This document shows positions 7,975 to 16,672 of a DNA stretch of 64,000 nt, in pieces (the stretch's first letter is position 1; every line of letters begins with the position of its first letter). The notes beneath the pieces were generated by a model that saw only the letters and a list, made by a program, of their open reading frames with translations, did no database searches and was not told the DNA's origin. A program made the translations under genes and the position numbers. The stretch spans positions 41,397-105,396 of the forward strand of contig JAJDTY010000071.1 of the NCBI GenBank assembly GCA_022826945.1. Direction: 5' to 3'. This DNA comes from Candidatus Binatia bacterium (GTDB taxonomy: Bacteria > Desulfobacterota > Binatia > Bin18).

Positions 7975-8714
7975 GGAATTGTGCTCGCGCTTTAAAACCT
8001 ATGTCTGATCCAACCGACATCACCGTCCTTCAGTCCATCCTTGGATATACGTTTACCAACCCAGCTCTCCTCCAACTCGCCTTAACGCATCGGTCTGCCC
8101 AACTTGAGGAGGGCGAGGAGCAAAACGAAAAACTGGAATTCTTGGGTGACGCCGTTTTAGGACTCGTGATGAGCGATCTTCTCTTCCGTCAGTTCCCTCA
8201 ATATCGCGAAGGAGACTTATCAAAGATGCGCGCCTCTCTGGTCAATGCGGAAGTGCTCGCAGTCAAGGCCCAGACCCTCTCTCTCGGAGACTGGTTACGT
8301 ATGGGGCGGGGCGAGGAGCGTAGCGGCGGCCGAGGTAAACTCTCCATCCTCGCCGCGGCGTACGAGGCCGTACTGGGCGCCATCTACCTTGACGGCGGCT
8401 TCCCTCCCGTCACCCAGCTGGTCGCCAAGCATTTTGCCGAAGACCTGCAAGAGACAGAGCGGATGGCCGCGTTTGATAGCAAAACCCGTTTGCAGGAGAT
8501 TACCCAAAAAATATTCAAACAAACACCGTCCTATGAGGTCATCAAGGTGAACGGACCTGACCATGAAAAGCGGTTTGTCAGCCAAGTATCCATAGCCGGA
8601 GAAATATACGGCCAGGGCGAAGGGCGCAGCAAAAAACGCGCACATCAGGCTGCAGCGTCCCAGACTCTCGAACTGCTCAAGCATAAGAATCTCACGTCGC
8701 TGAAAGACGTATAA
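7971..8714 (+). CDS. rnc: Ribonuclease III
   Basis: This protein of about 247 residues cleaves double-stranded RNA, including rRNA precursors. The RNase III signature NEKLEFLGD is at 52-60, giving Glu53, Glu56 and Asp60, and Glu80 is in REGDL. A double-stranded RNA-binding domain covers about 175-243. At the position equivalent to E. coli Asp114 there is Ala129, while the catalytic Glu (Glu132) three residues later is kept. The ATG at 7971 overlaps the mtaB stop by four bases and has CAGGA upstream. An alternative ATG lies at 8001. pyrD follows after eight bases. Confidence 0.93.
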   Translation: MRNCARALKPMSDPTDITVLQSILGYTFTNPALLQLALTHRSAQLEEGEEQNEKLEFLGDAVLGLVMSDLLFRQFPQYREGDLSKMRASLVNAEVLAVKAQTLSLGDWLRMGRGEERSGGRGKLSILAAAYEAVLGAIYLDGGFPPVTQLVAKHFAEDLQETERMAAFDSKTRLQEITQKIFKQTPSYEVIKVNGPDHEKRFVSQVSIAGEIYGQGEGRSKKRAHQAAASQTLELLKHKNLTSLKDV

Positions 8715-8722
8715 ATCGAGGC

Positions 8723-9805
8723 ATGGTTTATTCCTTTCTGCGCCCGCTGTTTTTCGCTCTCGACCCTGAACACGCCCACCACCTGTCAATCAATGCGCTG
8801 AAACTGCTCCAAGCATCCCGGTGGAGACCAACGCCAGCATTCAGCCATCCACGGCTCTCCCAAGATCTCTGGGGGCTCCACTTCCCCAATCCCGTCGGCC
8901 TGGCGGCCGGCTATGACAAGAATGCGGCTGTTCCCTTGGTCTGGTCCACCTTGGGATTCGGTTTTGCTGAATTGGGCACAATCACCGCCAAGGCCCAGCC
9001 GGGCAATCCAAAGCCGCGTATTTTTCGCCTTGCTCGGGACAAGGCGCTCATTAACCGATTGGGCTTTAACAACGATGGCGCACGCGCCATCGCCCAGCGC
9101 CTGCCGTCCCTTTTATCTCCTCAGAGTTCTCGGCCTATTCCTTTGGGATTCAACATCGGCAAATCAAAAATCACCTCTCTCAGCGATGCTGTGTCGGACT
9201 ATCTCGAAAGTTGCGAAAAACTCCTCCCTTTTACAGACTATCTGGTTGTGAATGTCAGCTCCCCCAACACGCCAGAACTCCGCAAACTGCAAGAGGCTGA
9301 ACGATTGGGCCGATTACTCGAATCCCTCCTTGCCTCTATGCAACAGTTCGCCGAGACGGAGTATACTTCTCCCAAGCCTCTCTTGGTCAAAATCGCCCCG
9401 GACCTCGACACGGCTGCAATTGAAGAGATCGCCCAGCTTGCTCTGTCAGTCGGTGTCTCCGGCTTGATTGCAACAAATACCACTGTTGCGCGTTCCGGAC
9501 TCCGCACAGGATCATCTGAAACAGGGGGTTTGAGTGGCCAACCCCTCGCAGTACGCGCGCGCACAGTGCTGCGCACTGCCTACCGCGCGGTTGAAGGCCG
9601 GCTGCCCATTATTGGTGTGGGTGGGATATTCTCGGCAGAGGAGGCGTACGAACGAATCCGGGCCGGAGCGTCATTAGTCCAGATATACACCGGGATGATT
9701 TATGAAGGTCCTTTTCTCGCCCAGCGTATTGTTCGGGGACTGATACGAATTATGGAGCGAGAAAGATTGCCCCACCTCCGAGACGCGATCGGCAAAGATG
9801 TTTAA
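8723..9805 (+). CDS. pyrD: Dihydroorotate dehydrogenase (quinone), class 2
   Basis: This 360-residue flavoenzyme oxidises dihydroorotate to orotate in pyrimidine synthesis, passing electrons to membrane quinone. The N-terminal helical extension (about residues 1-45, with FxLDPExAH) marks class 2, membrane-associated enzymes. Visible sites are AAGYDKNA (61-68), NRLGFNNDG (111-119) and the catalytic serine in NVSSPNT (177-183). The C-terminal FMN-phosphate loop follows GVGGIFS and [10 protein letters not shown]. It is the last gene of the plus-strand group starting at surE and converges with the serine hydrolase gene. No strong terminator is seen in the 68-base gap. Confidence 0.95.
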   Translation: MVYSFLRPLFFALDPEHAHHLSINALKLLQASRWRPTPAFSHPRLSQDLWGLHFPNPVGLAAGYDKNAAVPLVWSTLGFGFAELGTITAKAQPGNPKPRIFRLARDKALINRLGFNNDGARAIAQRLPSLLSPQSSRPIPLGFNIGKSKITSLSDAVSDYLESCEKLLPFTDYLVVNVSSPNTPELRKLQEAERLGRLLESLLASMQQFAETEYTSPKPLLVKIAPDLDTAAIEEIAQLALSVGVSGLIATNTTVARSGLRTGSSETGGLSGQPLAVRARTVLRTAYRAVEGRLPIIGVGGIFSAEEAYERIRAGASLVQIYTGMIYEGPFLAQRIVRGLIRIMERERLPHLRDAIGKDV

Positions 9806-9873
9806 CACACTCTGGCTCGACCTATCTTCAGCCGTCAATGAGCTTCCATACTTCGACACCCCGACGCTTCGCT

Positions 9874-11037
9874 TTAGTCAACAACGCACGACTGAGCCAA
9901 ATCAGAAAATAACGCCCAGCGCTCAATGCTGCGCGGCTCCTCAATAAGACCGCTGGTCAGACCAACGAAGGTGAGATTCCGAACCGGGTCGGCCCAGGCC
10001 ATGATGCTGCTGGCACCGGCATGTCCGTAGGTCTGTGGCGAGGCGAGTGTGCCAAAATATGAGGGGAAGATGCCGCTCCCGTGCACCCAATACCCCAGGC
10101 CGCGATTCGCCGGGGCAACCGGCCATTGTTTGGCCACGCGCATGGGTTCGATCAGCCGGTCTTCCATATCGCCGGTATGAATCGTGGTCGCCAACTCAAC
10201 CAGAGCTGGACTGAGCAAGCGGACGCCGTCAAGCTCACCACCGTTGAGCCACATTTGATAGAAACGCGCCAAATCATACACAGTGGAATACGAGCCGCCG
10301 CCCGGAATCGCCGCGGTCTGGACTTCGGGGGCGTTGAAGGCTTCCAGAAACGACATGGGAAACGGTACGCCACCCTCATCGAGCGCTTGGACTGGCACAC
10401 GGCGTTCTTGCATATCGGGCCGGACGCCCATATGAGAGTCGTGCATGCTTAATGGGCCGTACAAATCTTCCCCGCACATTTGGGCAAAGCTACGCTTGCC
10501 ACCGTCTACCCGGCGGGCGATCTCAGCCAAAATCCACGACCCCGTCAGCGCGTGATAGTGCACGGCTTTTCCCGGTTCAAACTCTAACGGCTGGGCGCAG
10601 ATCCGCGCGATCGTGGCATCCCAATCTCCCCACTTCGACATCGGCCAGTCCATAGCCATGGTGGGAAATCCTGCCGTGTGAGTCATCACCTGAGAGACGG
10701 TAACACCTCGCTTACCGGCAGCGGCAAACTCTGGAATGTAATCCGCGACCTTATCAAACAGCTTGACCTCCCCTTGGTCAACTTTCATGAGTAACATCGT
10801 CGCGGTGATGGGCTTGGTGGTCGAAAACAAACAGAAAACGTCATCCGTTTTTGCTACCCGAACCTTGGGCGGTTCTGAGTAGCCAAGCGCTCGCGCGGCA
10901 GCGATCTTGCCGTGCCGGGCGAGCAGAAACGCGCCACCAAACAACCAACCTTCCTCGATTTTACGCTCCACTACTGAAAAAAAACGCTCGACCCGGGCCG
11001 GGTCCATACCAACTGCTTGGGGTTCAACTGTCTGCAT
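9874..11037 (-). CDS. Serine hydrolase of the beta-lactamase/class C esterase family
   Basis: This 387-residue protein belongs to the penicillin-recognising serine hydrolase fold (EstB, LactB and class C beta-lactamase relatives). The SxxK motif is S72-T-T-K75, Tyr161 lies in the YxN-like segment YHALTG, and the third motif is GHAG at 338-341. No signal peptide is seen, so it is probably cytoplasmic. That argues against a cell-wall or antibiotic-resistance role and for an esterase or amidase. GGAGGATGAAGC precedes the ATG. fabI lies upstream on the same strand with a 40-base gap. Confidence 0.85.
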   Translation of the reverse strand: MQTVEPQAVGMDPARVERFFSVVERKIEEGWLFGGAFLLARHGKIAAARALGYSEPPKVRVAKTDDVFCLFSTTKPITATMLLMKVDQGEVKLFDKVADYIPEFAAAGKRGVTVSQVMTHTAGFPTMAMDWPMSKWGDWDATIARICAQPLEFEPGKAVHYHALTGSWILAEIARRVDGGKRSFAQMCGEDLYGPLSMHDSHMGVRPDMQERRVPVQALDEGGVPFPMSFLEAFNAPEVQTAAIPGGGSYSTVYDLARFYQMWLNGGELDGVRLLSPALVELATTIHTGDMEDRLIEPMRVAKQWPVAPANRGLGYWVHGSGIFPSYFGTLASPQTYGHAGASSIMAWADPVRNLTFVGLTSGLIEEPRSIERWALFSDLAQSCVVD

Positions 11038-11077
11038 GCTTCATCCTCCATTTTGACAAGTGCCTGTAGCACTCCGA

Positions 11078-11899
11078 CTAAGCCTCTGGTGGCGTTATCG
11101 TCATCCCCATGATGTTATAGCCACCGTCAATATGTACGATTTCCCCCGTAATTTTTTCAGCCATTGGACTGCATAAAAACAGCGCCACTTTGCCCGCATC
11201 AGTATTCCGAATTTCCTCGCGCAACGGCGCATATTCACGCATATGATTCTGCATGATCTCGAAACCGGGGATGCTGGTTCCAGCTTTGGTTGCAGTCGGG
11301 CCGGGCGAAAGACCATTGACTCGAATACGATGCGGAGCCAAGTCAAAAGCAAGATTCTTGATGATATTGTCGAGCGCTGCCTTGGTAATACTCATGAGCT
11401 GGTAGCCGGGAATAACCTTTTCTCCGGCGTAATAGGTCATGGCCAGAATGCATCCACCCCGGTCCTTCATGAGCGGGAACGCACCCCGTGCCAGCGTAAT
11501 CAGCGAATACGCGCTGACATCCATGGCCAAGGCGAAATCCGCGCGTGAGATGTTCACAAAACGCTGCCCAAAAGATGTTGGCGGGGCATACGCAATAGAG
11601 TGAATCAGATAGTCCAGATGTCCGAACTCCTGTTCGACCTGTGAGAAAAGCCGTTCAACCTGTTCGTCCTTACTCACATCGCACTCAGCAATCAGCGGAT
11701 TATTCAGTTGGTCCGGGATATCTCCCATCATACGTCGGACGGCTCTCCGCTGAATGGAGAGGGCAATCCGAGCGCCACCGTCGTTGAGCATCTTGGCGAT
11801 GGGCCAGCCTATGGAATTTTCGTCCAGCACGCCCGCGACCAGAGCGGTTTTTCCAGAGAAGTCAAGTAAGCTTCCCACGTTTTCATTACGATCAACCAT
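11078..11899 (-). CDS. fabI: Enoyl-[acyl-carrier-protein] reductase FabI
   Basis: This 273-residue NADH-dependent enoyl-ACP reductase performs the last step of each fatty-acid elongation cycle. It has the FabI-type cofactor loop (GVLDENSIGWPIA, 23-35) and the SIAYAP segment at 101-106. The active-site arrangement Tyr166-x6-Lys173 distinguishes FabI from ordinary SDR enzymes, and the strand ending HIDGGYNIMG is near the end. CTGGAGGA is present before the start. A second small-membrane-protein gene and an enoyl-CoA hydratase gene lie upstream on the same strand. Residues around Tyr157 are of the triclosan-binding type, but sensitivity was not inferred further. Confidence 0.93.
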   Translation of the reverse strand: MVDRNENVGSLLDFSGKTALVAGVLDENSIGWPIAKMLNDGGARIALSIQRRAVRRMMGDIPDQLNNPLIAECDVSKDEQVERLFSQVEQEFGHLDYLIHSIAYAPPTSFGQRFVNISRADFALAMDVSAYSLITLARGAFPLMKDRGGCILAMTYYAGEKVIPGYQLMSITKAALDNIIKNLAFDLAPHRIRVNGLSPGPTATKAGTSIPGFEIMQNHMREYAPLREEIRNTDAGKVALFLCSPMAEKITGEIVHIDGGYNIMGMTITPPEA

Positions 11900-11945
11900 T
11901 CTTCCTCCAGTTTTCCCCCATGCGACACTTGCGCCCTAGAATACT

Positions 11946-12380
11946 TCACACGAACTTTCTGCGGTGCGGGAAGGTAAGCACCAGCAGAATAAGGAGTATC
12001 ACGGCATAGAACAGACCAAAGCCAACGATACGCTCAGACTCATTATAGACCTGTGCCCATATCACGTATGAGACCAGCATATAACCGATACTGAACATGA
12101 CCAGATGCCAGCCAAAGCGCCGCATTGTCCAGAGATGATACGCAAGGCTGCCCGCAACCAGCAGTTGCAAGGCGTGCATGAGTTGGGCAGACAGGCCGAA
12201 CACGCGAAATCCCAAGATGACACTGACCGGACCTTCAGCATAGGGCCGCTCAAATGGGGCAATAATGTCCCAGACAATAAACAGGCCCGCATAGGCAGCC
12301 ACCAGACACGCCGCGATAGTCACCGTAAGCGGACGTGTCGGACGAGATAAATAGCGGGGCTGAGTGCGCGTCGCAGCCAT
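11946..12380 (-). CDS. Small multi-pass membrane protein of unknown function
   Basis: This 144-residue protein has four hydrophobic segments, at approximately 19-38, 52-75, 88-108 and 114-138, with a positively charged N-terminus and C-terminal PHRRKF. No recognised domain or catalytic motif was found. The ATG at 12380 is preferred to a TTG nine bases upstream, although no strong ribosome binding site is visible. It lies between fabI and an enoyl-CoA hydratase on the same strand, with a gap of 46 bases to fabI and 36 to the hydratase. A role linked to lipid metabolism is therefore possible but unproven. Confidence 0.65.
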   Translation of the reverse strand: MAATRTQPRYLSRPTRPLTVTIAACLVAAYAGLFIVWDIIAPFERPYAEGPVSVILGFRVFGLSAQLMHALQLLVAGSLAYHLWTMRRFGWHLVMFSIGYMLVSYVIWAQVYNESERIVGFGLFYAVILLILLVLTFPHRRKFV

Positions 12381-12416
12381 CAAGCACAAAGACTCTCAAG
12401 GGTCTCTTCCCGGCGT

Positions 12417-13205
12417 TTATTGCCCGGTGAATCGGGGCTCCCTTTTCTCCACAAAAGACTGAATCGCCTCTCTATGGTCTGCCGTATGAAAACAGTGCTT
12501 TTCTATCGATAGGGAAGTATCAAGAACGAGGTTGACCGTGTCACGGAGAATTTTATTCACCGAGACCTTAGTCCCCCGAATCGCCATACGCGGGCCATTC
12601 GCCATTCGGGTCGCAAAGGCCATGGATTTTTCCATAAGCTGCTCCGCAGGAACGACATGGTTGACGAGCCCAATACGTTCGGCCTCTTCGGCTTTCACTA
12701 AGTCGCCGGTCATGAGAAACTCCTTGGCCTTAGCCGTCCCAATCAACCAGGGCCAGATAATGGCCCCTCCGTCTCCAGCAACCACTCCGACGCGGACATG
12801 AGGATCACCAATTTTTGCGTTATCCGCCGCATAAATGACATCGGAGAAGAGCGCCAGGGTGGCGCCCAAGCCGGTTGCCGGCCCGTTAACCGCAGCGATA
12901 ATCGGCTGTTCCACTTCCAGCATGTCGATAATAATTTTACGCGCCTCGATGAAGAGTGCGTCTAGCTGCGCGGACGTCATATCCTGGAACCACTTGATAT
13001 CGCCGCCCGCACAGAACGCGCGGCCTTTGCCCGTCAGCACTACCGCCTCCGTCTCTGTATCCTGGGCGATATCGGCAAAGATCTGGGACAGTTCGGTATG
13101 CAACTGGGCGTTGATGGCATTCAGGGCTTGCGGACGGTTGAATGAGACCGTCAACACCTTCCCTGCGCGCTCTGCGTGGAGACATTCGTAACGGCTATAG
13201 TCCAT
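12417..13205 (-). CDS. Enoyl-CoA hydratase/isomerase family protein
   Basis: This 262-residue crotonase-fold protein typically hydrates or isomerises acyl-CoA double bonds. The oxyanion-hole strands are FCAGGDIKW (64-72) and NGPATGLGATL (107-117). The second catalytic glutamate of classical hydratases is kept (Glu162 in AKEFLMTGD), but the first is replaced by His136 in DPHVRVG. AAGGAGGT lies nine bases before the ATG at 13205, which decides this start over one 45 bases upstream. It diverges from the 2-hydroxyacid dehydrogenase gene. The substrate and whether it is a hydratase or isomerase are not clear. Confidence 0.85.
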   Translation of the reverse strand: MDYSRYECLHAERAGKVLTVSFNRPQALNAINAQLHTELSQIFADIAQDTETEAVVLTGKGRAFCAGGDIKWFQDMTSAQLDALFIEARKIIIDMLEVEQPIIAAVNGPATGLGATLALFSDVIYAADNAKIGDPHVRVGVVAGDGGAIIWPWLIGTAKAKEFLMTGDLVKAEEAERIGLVNHVVPAEQLMEKSMAFATRMANGPRMAIRGTKVSVNKILRDTVNLVLDTSLSIEKHCFHTADHREAIQSFVEKREPRFTGQ

Positions 13206-13298
13206 CGGCTCTACCTCCTTTTCTTCTTGACTAAGGCAACCTATCATCAAGGCGGCTTATTATCGGTCAGGCAGCATCAACGATCAAGGGAAGGTGTT

Positions 13299-14267
13299 AT
13301 GCGGATTTACTTTTGTCGACAGGGTTTAACCTATGTGTGCCGTATCCTTCAACAGGAACTGCCTGAGGATGACGTTCTTGATTGCCCACCCAATGCTGTT
13401 CCGGAAGCGGCCCAGAACGCGGATGTCTTGATCCCCACGGTCTCACCTATCGGCAGGGATGCGCTACGGTCGCCGCGACTGAAGCTCGTCCAGCAGTACG
13501 GTGCAGGGTTGGACTCGGTCGATATTCCGGCAGCCACCGCTGCGGGTATCTACGTGGCGAATGTGCCGACGGCCGGAACTGGCAATGCCGAATCCGTTGC
13601 GGAACTTGCCCTGTTTTTCATGCTCGGTCTGGCCAGAAAATACCAGCAGACCCAAGAGAGCATCCAAAACAAGGTTCTGGGGTCACCGATGGGGCAAGCT
13701 CTCAAGGACAAAACCGTCGCCATTATTGGCTATGGCGGCATTGGACGGGCCCTTACCCGGCGTTTGGCCGGCTTTGAAATGCGTATCTTGGCCGTTTCCC
13801 GCCGGGGACCAATGACGGACAAGCCAGATGACGGTCTACCTATCGTCCAGCACGTTGCGCAGGACGAATTTCATGCCGTCTTGCGAGAAGCCGATTTTGT
13901 GATTACCGCCCCACCCCTCAATGACGAAACACGCGGCCTCATGGGCCAGGCCGAGTTCGCCTGTCTGAAACCGGAAGCCTTTGTGATTAACGTCGCCCGT
14001 GGGCCGGTGTTAGACTACACGGCTCTGCTGGCCGCCCTGCGGGAAGGCCGCATTGCTGGAGCGGGTCTGGACGTGTTCTGGTCCGAACCTTTTAACCCGA
14101 ACGACGAAATTTTCCAGTACAACGTGCTGGCGACCCCGCATATAGGCGGCGCAACCGACGTCAGCCTTCAGGGCATTGCTAAGCGCGTAGCGGAGAATGT
14201 GAACCGGCTGCGCAGGGGTGAAATGCCCCTAAACTGTGTCAACGCGGAGATAAGGCCGAAGGCGTAG
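13299..14267 (+). CDS. D-isomer-specific 2-hydroxyacid dehydrogenase
   Basis: This 322-residue NAD-dependent dehydrogenase interconverts 2-keto and D-2-hydroxy acids. It shows the Rossmann fingerprint GYGGIG (144-149) and the conserved catalytic set Arg234 (NVARGP), Glu263 (WSEPF) and His281 (TPHIGG). The start at 13299 follows AAGGGAAGG at good spacing and begins the standard catalytic-domain strand. It diverges from the enoyl-CoA hydratase and converges on citrate synthase. Which acid it uses (for example phosphoglycerate, glyoxylate or lactate) cannot be told. The absence of an ACT-domain tail argues against full-length SerA. Confidence 0.87.
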   Translation: MRIYFCRQGLTYVCRILQQELPEDDVLDCPPNAVPEAAQNADVLIPTVSPIGRDALRSPRLKLVQQYGAGLDSVDIPAATAAGIYVANVPTAGTGNAESVAELALFFMLGLARKYQQTQESIQNKVLGSPMGQALKDKTVAIIGYGGIGRALTRRLAGFEMRILAVSRRGPMTDKPDDGLPIVQHVAQDEFHAVLREADFVITAPPLNDETRGLMGQAEFACLKPEAFVINVARGPVLDYTALLAALREGRIAGAGLDVFWSEPFNPNDEIFQYNVLATPHIGGATDVSLQGIAKRVAENVNRLRRGEMPLNCVNAEIRPKA

Positions 14268-14371
14268 ACACAGCCCTTAGGATATTCCCGTCATCCAAGT
14301 ATCAGGGGATCTCTGAGAACGTCTCCCCACCCCGAAGTTGCCTCACTGGTTTCGTGTTTCTGGGCTCCAGC

Positions 14372-14406
14372 AATAAAAAAGGCGGAGGGGGTTCTCCTCT
14401 CCGCCT
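14372..14406 (-). terminator. Rho-independent terminator after citrate synthase
   Basis: Read on the minus strand, GGCGGAG (14405-14399) pairs with CTCCGCC (14387-14381), with further near-pairing inside. It is followed by TTTTTTATTG (A-run 14375-14380 on the plus strand). It sits 29 bases past the citrate synthase stop, between convergent genes. The plus strand lacks a T tract here, so it works for the minus strand only. Confidence 0.85.
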
Positions 14407-14434
14407 CGTATCGGGTCGGGTTGCTGAATGAATG

Positions 14435-15568
14435 CTACGACCGTTGTTCTGACGGGGTGTATGGGGATTGGTGTCCCCCGGTGTACACTTGCGTCGGTCG
14501 AAAGATACGATTGCTCTTGAGCTGCTCGTGCCAGTGAGCCAACCAGCCAGCCACCCGGGCAATGGCAAAGATCGGTGTGAACTGGTCGATGGGAATATCC
14601 AGCTTGTCATAGACCACGCCGGAGTAAAAATCGACGTTCGAGGCAATCCCTTTTGCTCCGACCCGCTCGCTGATGACCTTCTCAACCTCTTGGGCAACCT
14701 TGTACAGTGGATGCTCACCTTTGGCTTCAAACAGCTTGAGGGCCAGCCCCTGCAGGGCATTCGCCCGCGGGTCCTTGACCTTGTATACCCGGTGACCCAT
14801 GCCCATGATCTTCTGTTTGGCCGCCAGACGCGCTTCGATAAACGGCTTGGCATTGTCCACTGTTCCGATCTCCCGGAACATTTTGAGCGCTTGCTCATTA
14901 GCTCCGCCATGGAGGGGACCAGTCAGGGCACCGATGGCCGATGACACCATGGTGTACGGATCGGCCTCGGTAGACCCGACGACCAAGCCGCTAAACGTCG
15001 AAGCATTCATCGTATGCTCGGCGTGTAAAATCAGACATACGTCCATAATACGCGCATCGAGCGGGTCGGGCTCCTCCTCGTTCAGCATCCACAGAAAATT
15101 CGCCGCATGAGAGAGATCGTCTCGGGGCCGGACTGGTTCGTCGCCGTGACGCATGCGCTCAAAGGCCGCCACAATGGTCGGCATTTTGGCAATGAGGCGA
15201 ATGGTCGACCAATAGCGCTGCGTTTCATCGCGGATATCCCGGGCCGGATAAAACATACCCATGGCGGCCACCGCAGCCTGAAGCATGTCCATGGGATGGC
15301 CGTTTTCCGGCATACATTTCATCATATCGAGAATGCGATACTTGACCCGCCGGTGGGTCCGCAGATCTTGATCAAAACTCTTGAGTTCGTCACGAGTGGG
15401 CAGTTTCCCAAACAGGAGCAGATACGCCACCTCCTCATACGTACTCTTCTCAGCCAGCTCCTCAATTGAGATGCCACGGTATTCCAGGATGCCCTCCAAG
15501 CCATTAATGAAGCCAATTTCTGACTCCATAATGGGCACCCCTTCAAGTCCGGGTACCAGTTTTTCCAT
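14435..15568 (-). CDS. gltA: Citrate synthase
   Basis: This 377-residue enzyme condenses acetyl-CoA with oxaloacetate to enter the TCA cycle. The catalytic residues are visible as His220 (GPLHGGANE), His259 (GMGHRVY) and Asp313 (NVDFYSG), with His185 in LHAEHTMNAS. The length and lack of the N-terminal strand domain match the compact dimeric type, which also includes 2-methylcitrate synthases, so propionyl-CoA use cannot be excluded. The ATG at 15568 is preferred because AAAGG precedes it by six bases. A GTG 36 bases upstream is in frame. The gene for an epoxide-hydrolase-like protein precedes it. Confidence 0.92.
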   Translation of the reverse strand: MEKLVPGLEGVPIMESEIGFINGLEGILEYRGISIEELAEKSTYEEVAYLLLFGKLPTRDELKSFDQDLRTHRRVKYRILDMMKCMPENGHPMDMLQAAVAAMGMFYPARDIRDETQRYWSTIRLIAKMPTIVAAFERMRHGDEPVRPRDDLSHAANFLWMLNEEEPDPLDARIMDVCLILHAEHTMNASTFSGLVVGSTEADPYTMVSSAIGALTGPLHGGANEQALKMFREIGTVDNAKPFIEARLAAKQKIMGMGHRVYKVKDPRANALQGLALKLFEAKGEHPLYKVAQEVEKVISERVGAKGIASNVDFYSGVVYDKLDIPIDQFTPIFAIARVAGWLAHWHEQLKSNRIFRPTQVYTGGHQSPYTPSEQRS

Positions 15569-15622
15569 AGTCAGCCTTTCTACACGTTCACCAATCTTCC
15601 ACACGCAAGTCAGGACACGAAC

Positions 15623-15994
15623 TTAGCCCATCTGTTTGTTAAATGATTCGAGATCAAAGTAATCGCGCCAAGCAGAGATCTTGCCATTCGTAATTTCAAA
15701 TATGCCCGCTACCGGTAAGGAGATCGTCTTTGGTCCCACGACAAAGACATCGACCCGTTCGTTCATCACAACATTCCCCGATGAGGTCGTATGCTTGATC
15801 TCGAACTGAGCACTTTGCGCATTCTTGAGGAACGGCTCGGCAAAGGCGCGGAATGCGGCGTGGCCGACACAGGGCTCCATGGGGATATTGTGATAGAAGC
15901 AATCCTCGCTCAGATAGCCCAACAGTTCATCCACATTCAGGTTTGACCAAGCGTTACAGAAATCCGTAACCAATTTTTCGTTTTCTGCACTCAT
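15623..15994 (-). CDS. Limonene-1,2-epoxide hydrolase-family (SnoaL/NTF2-fold) protein
   Basis: This 123-residue protein has the NTF2-like fold of limonene-1,2-epoxide hydrolase. The five active-site residues of that enzyme have visible counterparts: Tyr34 and Asn36 (FYHNIP), Arg80 and Asp82 (NERVDVF), and Asp111 (WRDYFD). The full set suggests an active epoxide hydrolase rather than only a fold relative, which would open an epoxide to a diol without a covalent intermediate. AGGAGGGTC precedes the ATG. It is 54 bases upstream of citrate synthase on the same strand. The natural substrate is unknown. Confidence 0.75.
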   Translation of the reverse strand: MSAENEKLVTDFCNAWSNLNVDELLGYLSEDCFYHNIPMEPCVGHAAFRAFAEPFLKNAQSAQFEIKHTTSSGNVVMNERVDVFVVGPKTISLPVAGIFEITNGKISAWRDYFDLESFNKQMG

Positions 15995-16109
15995 AACAAG
16001 ACCCTCCTTCAGTATCGGTTGGACGCTGGCCCCCCAGCTGCCCTGCTATTCCTATCGGAAATGGGCCATACATAGCAAGCCTCTATCTGATTCGGTTTTT
16101 CAGGTTGTG

Positions 16110-16138
16110 TTGACGCCCGAGCAAGCCTTGTTTATCTT
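16110..16138 (+). promoter_or_regulatory. Strong candidate sigma70 promoter of the phosphatase gene (leaderless)
   Basis: TTGACG (16110-16115) and TATCTT (16133-16138) are exactly 17 bases apart. A start seven bases after the -10 box falls on 16145, the A of the ATG. No ribosome binding site exists upstream, so a leaderless mRNA is predicted. Confidence 0.6.
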
Positions 16139-16144
16139 GCACGG

Positions 16145-16672
16145 ATGGCTGACTTTTATCACCCTTTTGCTCCAACAGCAGACACACTTCGTGCCCGTCG
16201 GCCTGAAGTCAGCGAGATCCTCCCCAACCTCTTTGTTGGAGAATACCTGAGTGTTGAAGACGTTCCATGGCTCAGGCAAACCTTCGGAATATCTGCTGTT
16301 TTAAGCCTCCAGGATGCTGAGGATCTCAACCTGAAGGGGCTGGATATTACCGACCTTCATAGCGCCTATCGCACCAATCAGATGACATTCTTCCGAACGC
16401 CGATAGCCGATTATGATTGTGACAGCTTGGCTGCGGCTCTGCCTCAGTCCCTTGAGTTACTCCAGGCCAGCCTCCAAAGTGGCAACCGGGTGTTCCTCCA
16501 CTGTAATGCCGGCTGCAATCGTGCCCCAACAGTTGCGATTGCCTACCTGCATGCTTATCACGCCATGTCACTCGAAGAAGCGCGCGACTTTTTTAAGGCG
16601 CGTCGTCCCTGCGGCCCATATATGAATGTGCTGTATCGACATTTTGGCCAAGAGGCAGGACGCGGAAGCTAA
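16145..16672 (+). CDS. Dual-specificity phosphatase-like protein
   Basis: This 175-residue protein is a cysteine-based phosphatase with the P-loop HCNAGCNRAP: nucleophile Cys120 and phosphate-binding Arg126. A likely general acid is Asp89 or Asp91 in IADYD, and the N-terminal part contains EILPNLFVGEY as in the dual-specificity family. The residue after the Arg is Ala rather than the common Ser/Thr. The family removes phosphate from Tyr, Ser/Thr, nucleic acids or lipids, and the bacterial substrate is unknown. The gene converges on hemW with overlapping stop codons (16669-16672) and follows a promoter that predicts a leaderless transcript. Confidence 0.82.
   Translation: MADFYHPFAPTADTLRARRPEVSEILPNLFVGEYLSVEDVPWLRQTFGISAVLSLQDAEDLNLKGLDITDLHSAYRTNQMTFFRTPIADYDCDSLAAALPQSLELLQASLQSGNRVFLHCNAGCNRAPTVAIAYLHAYHAMSLEEARDFFKARRPCGPYMNVLYRHFGQEAGRGS

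Noticed and set aside
9874..11037. Antibiotic-resistance beta-lactamase
   Set aside because: The protein has SxxK and GHAG motifs but no signal peptide, and its surroundings are lipid and metabolic genes. Esterase-type relatives share these motifs.
15995..16109. Promoter for the epoxide-hydrolase-like gene on the minus strand
   Set aside because: TTGCTA with TAGGAA gives only a poor match at awkward spacing, so it was not listed.
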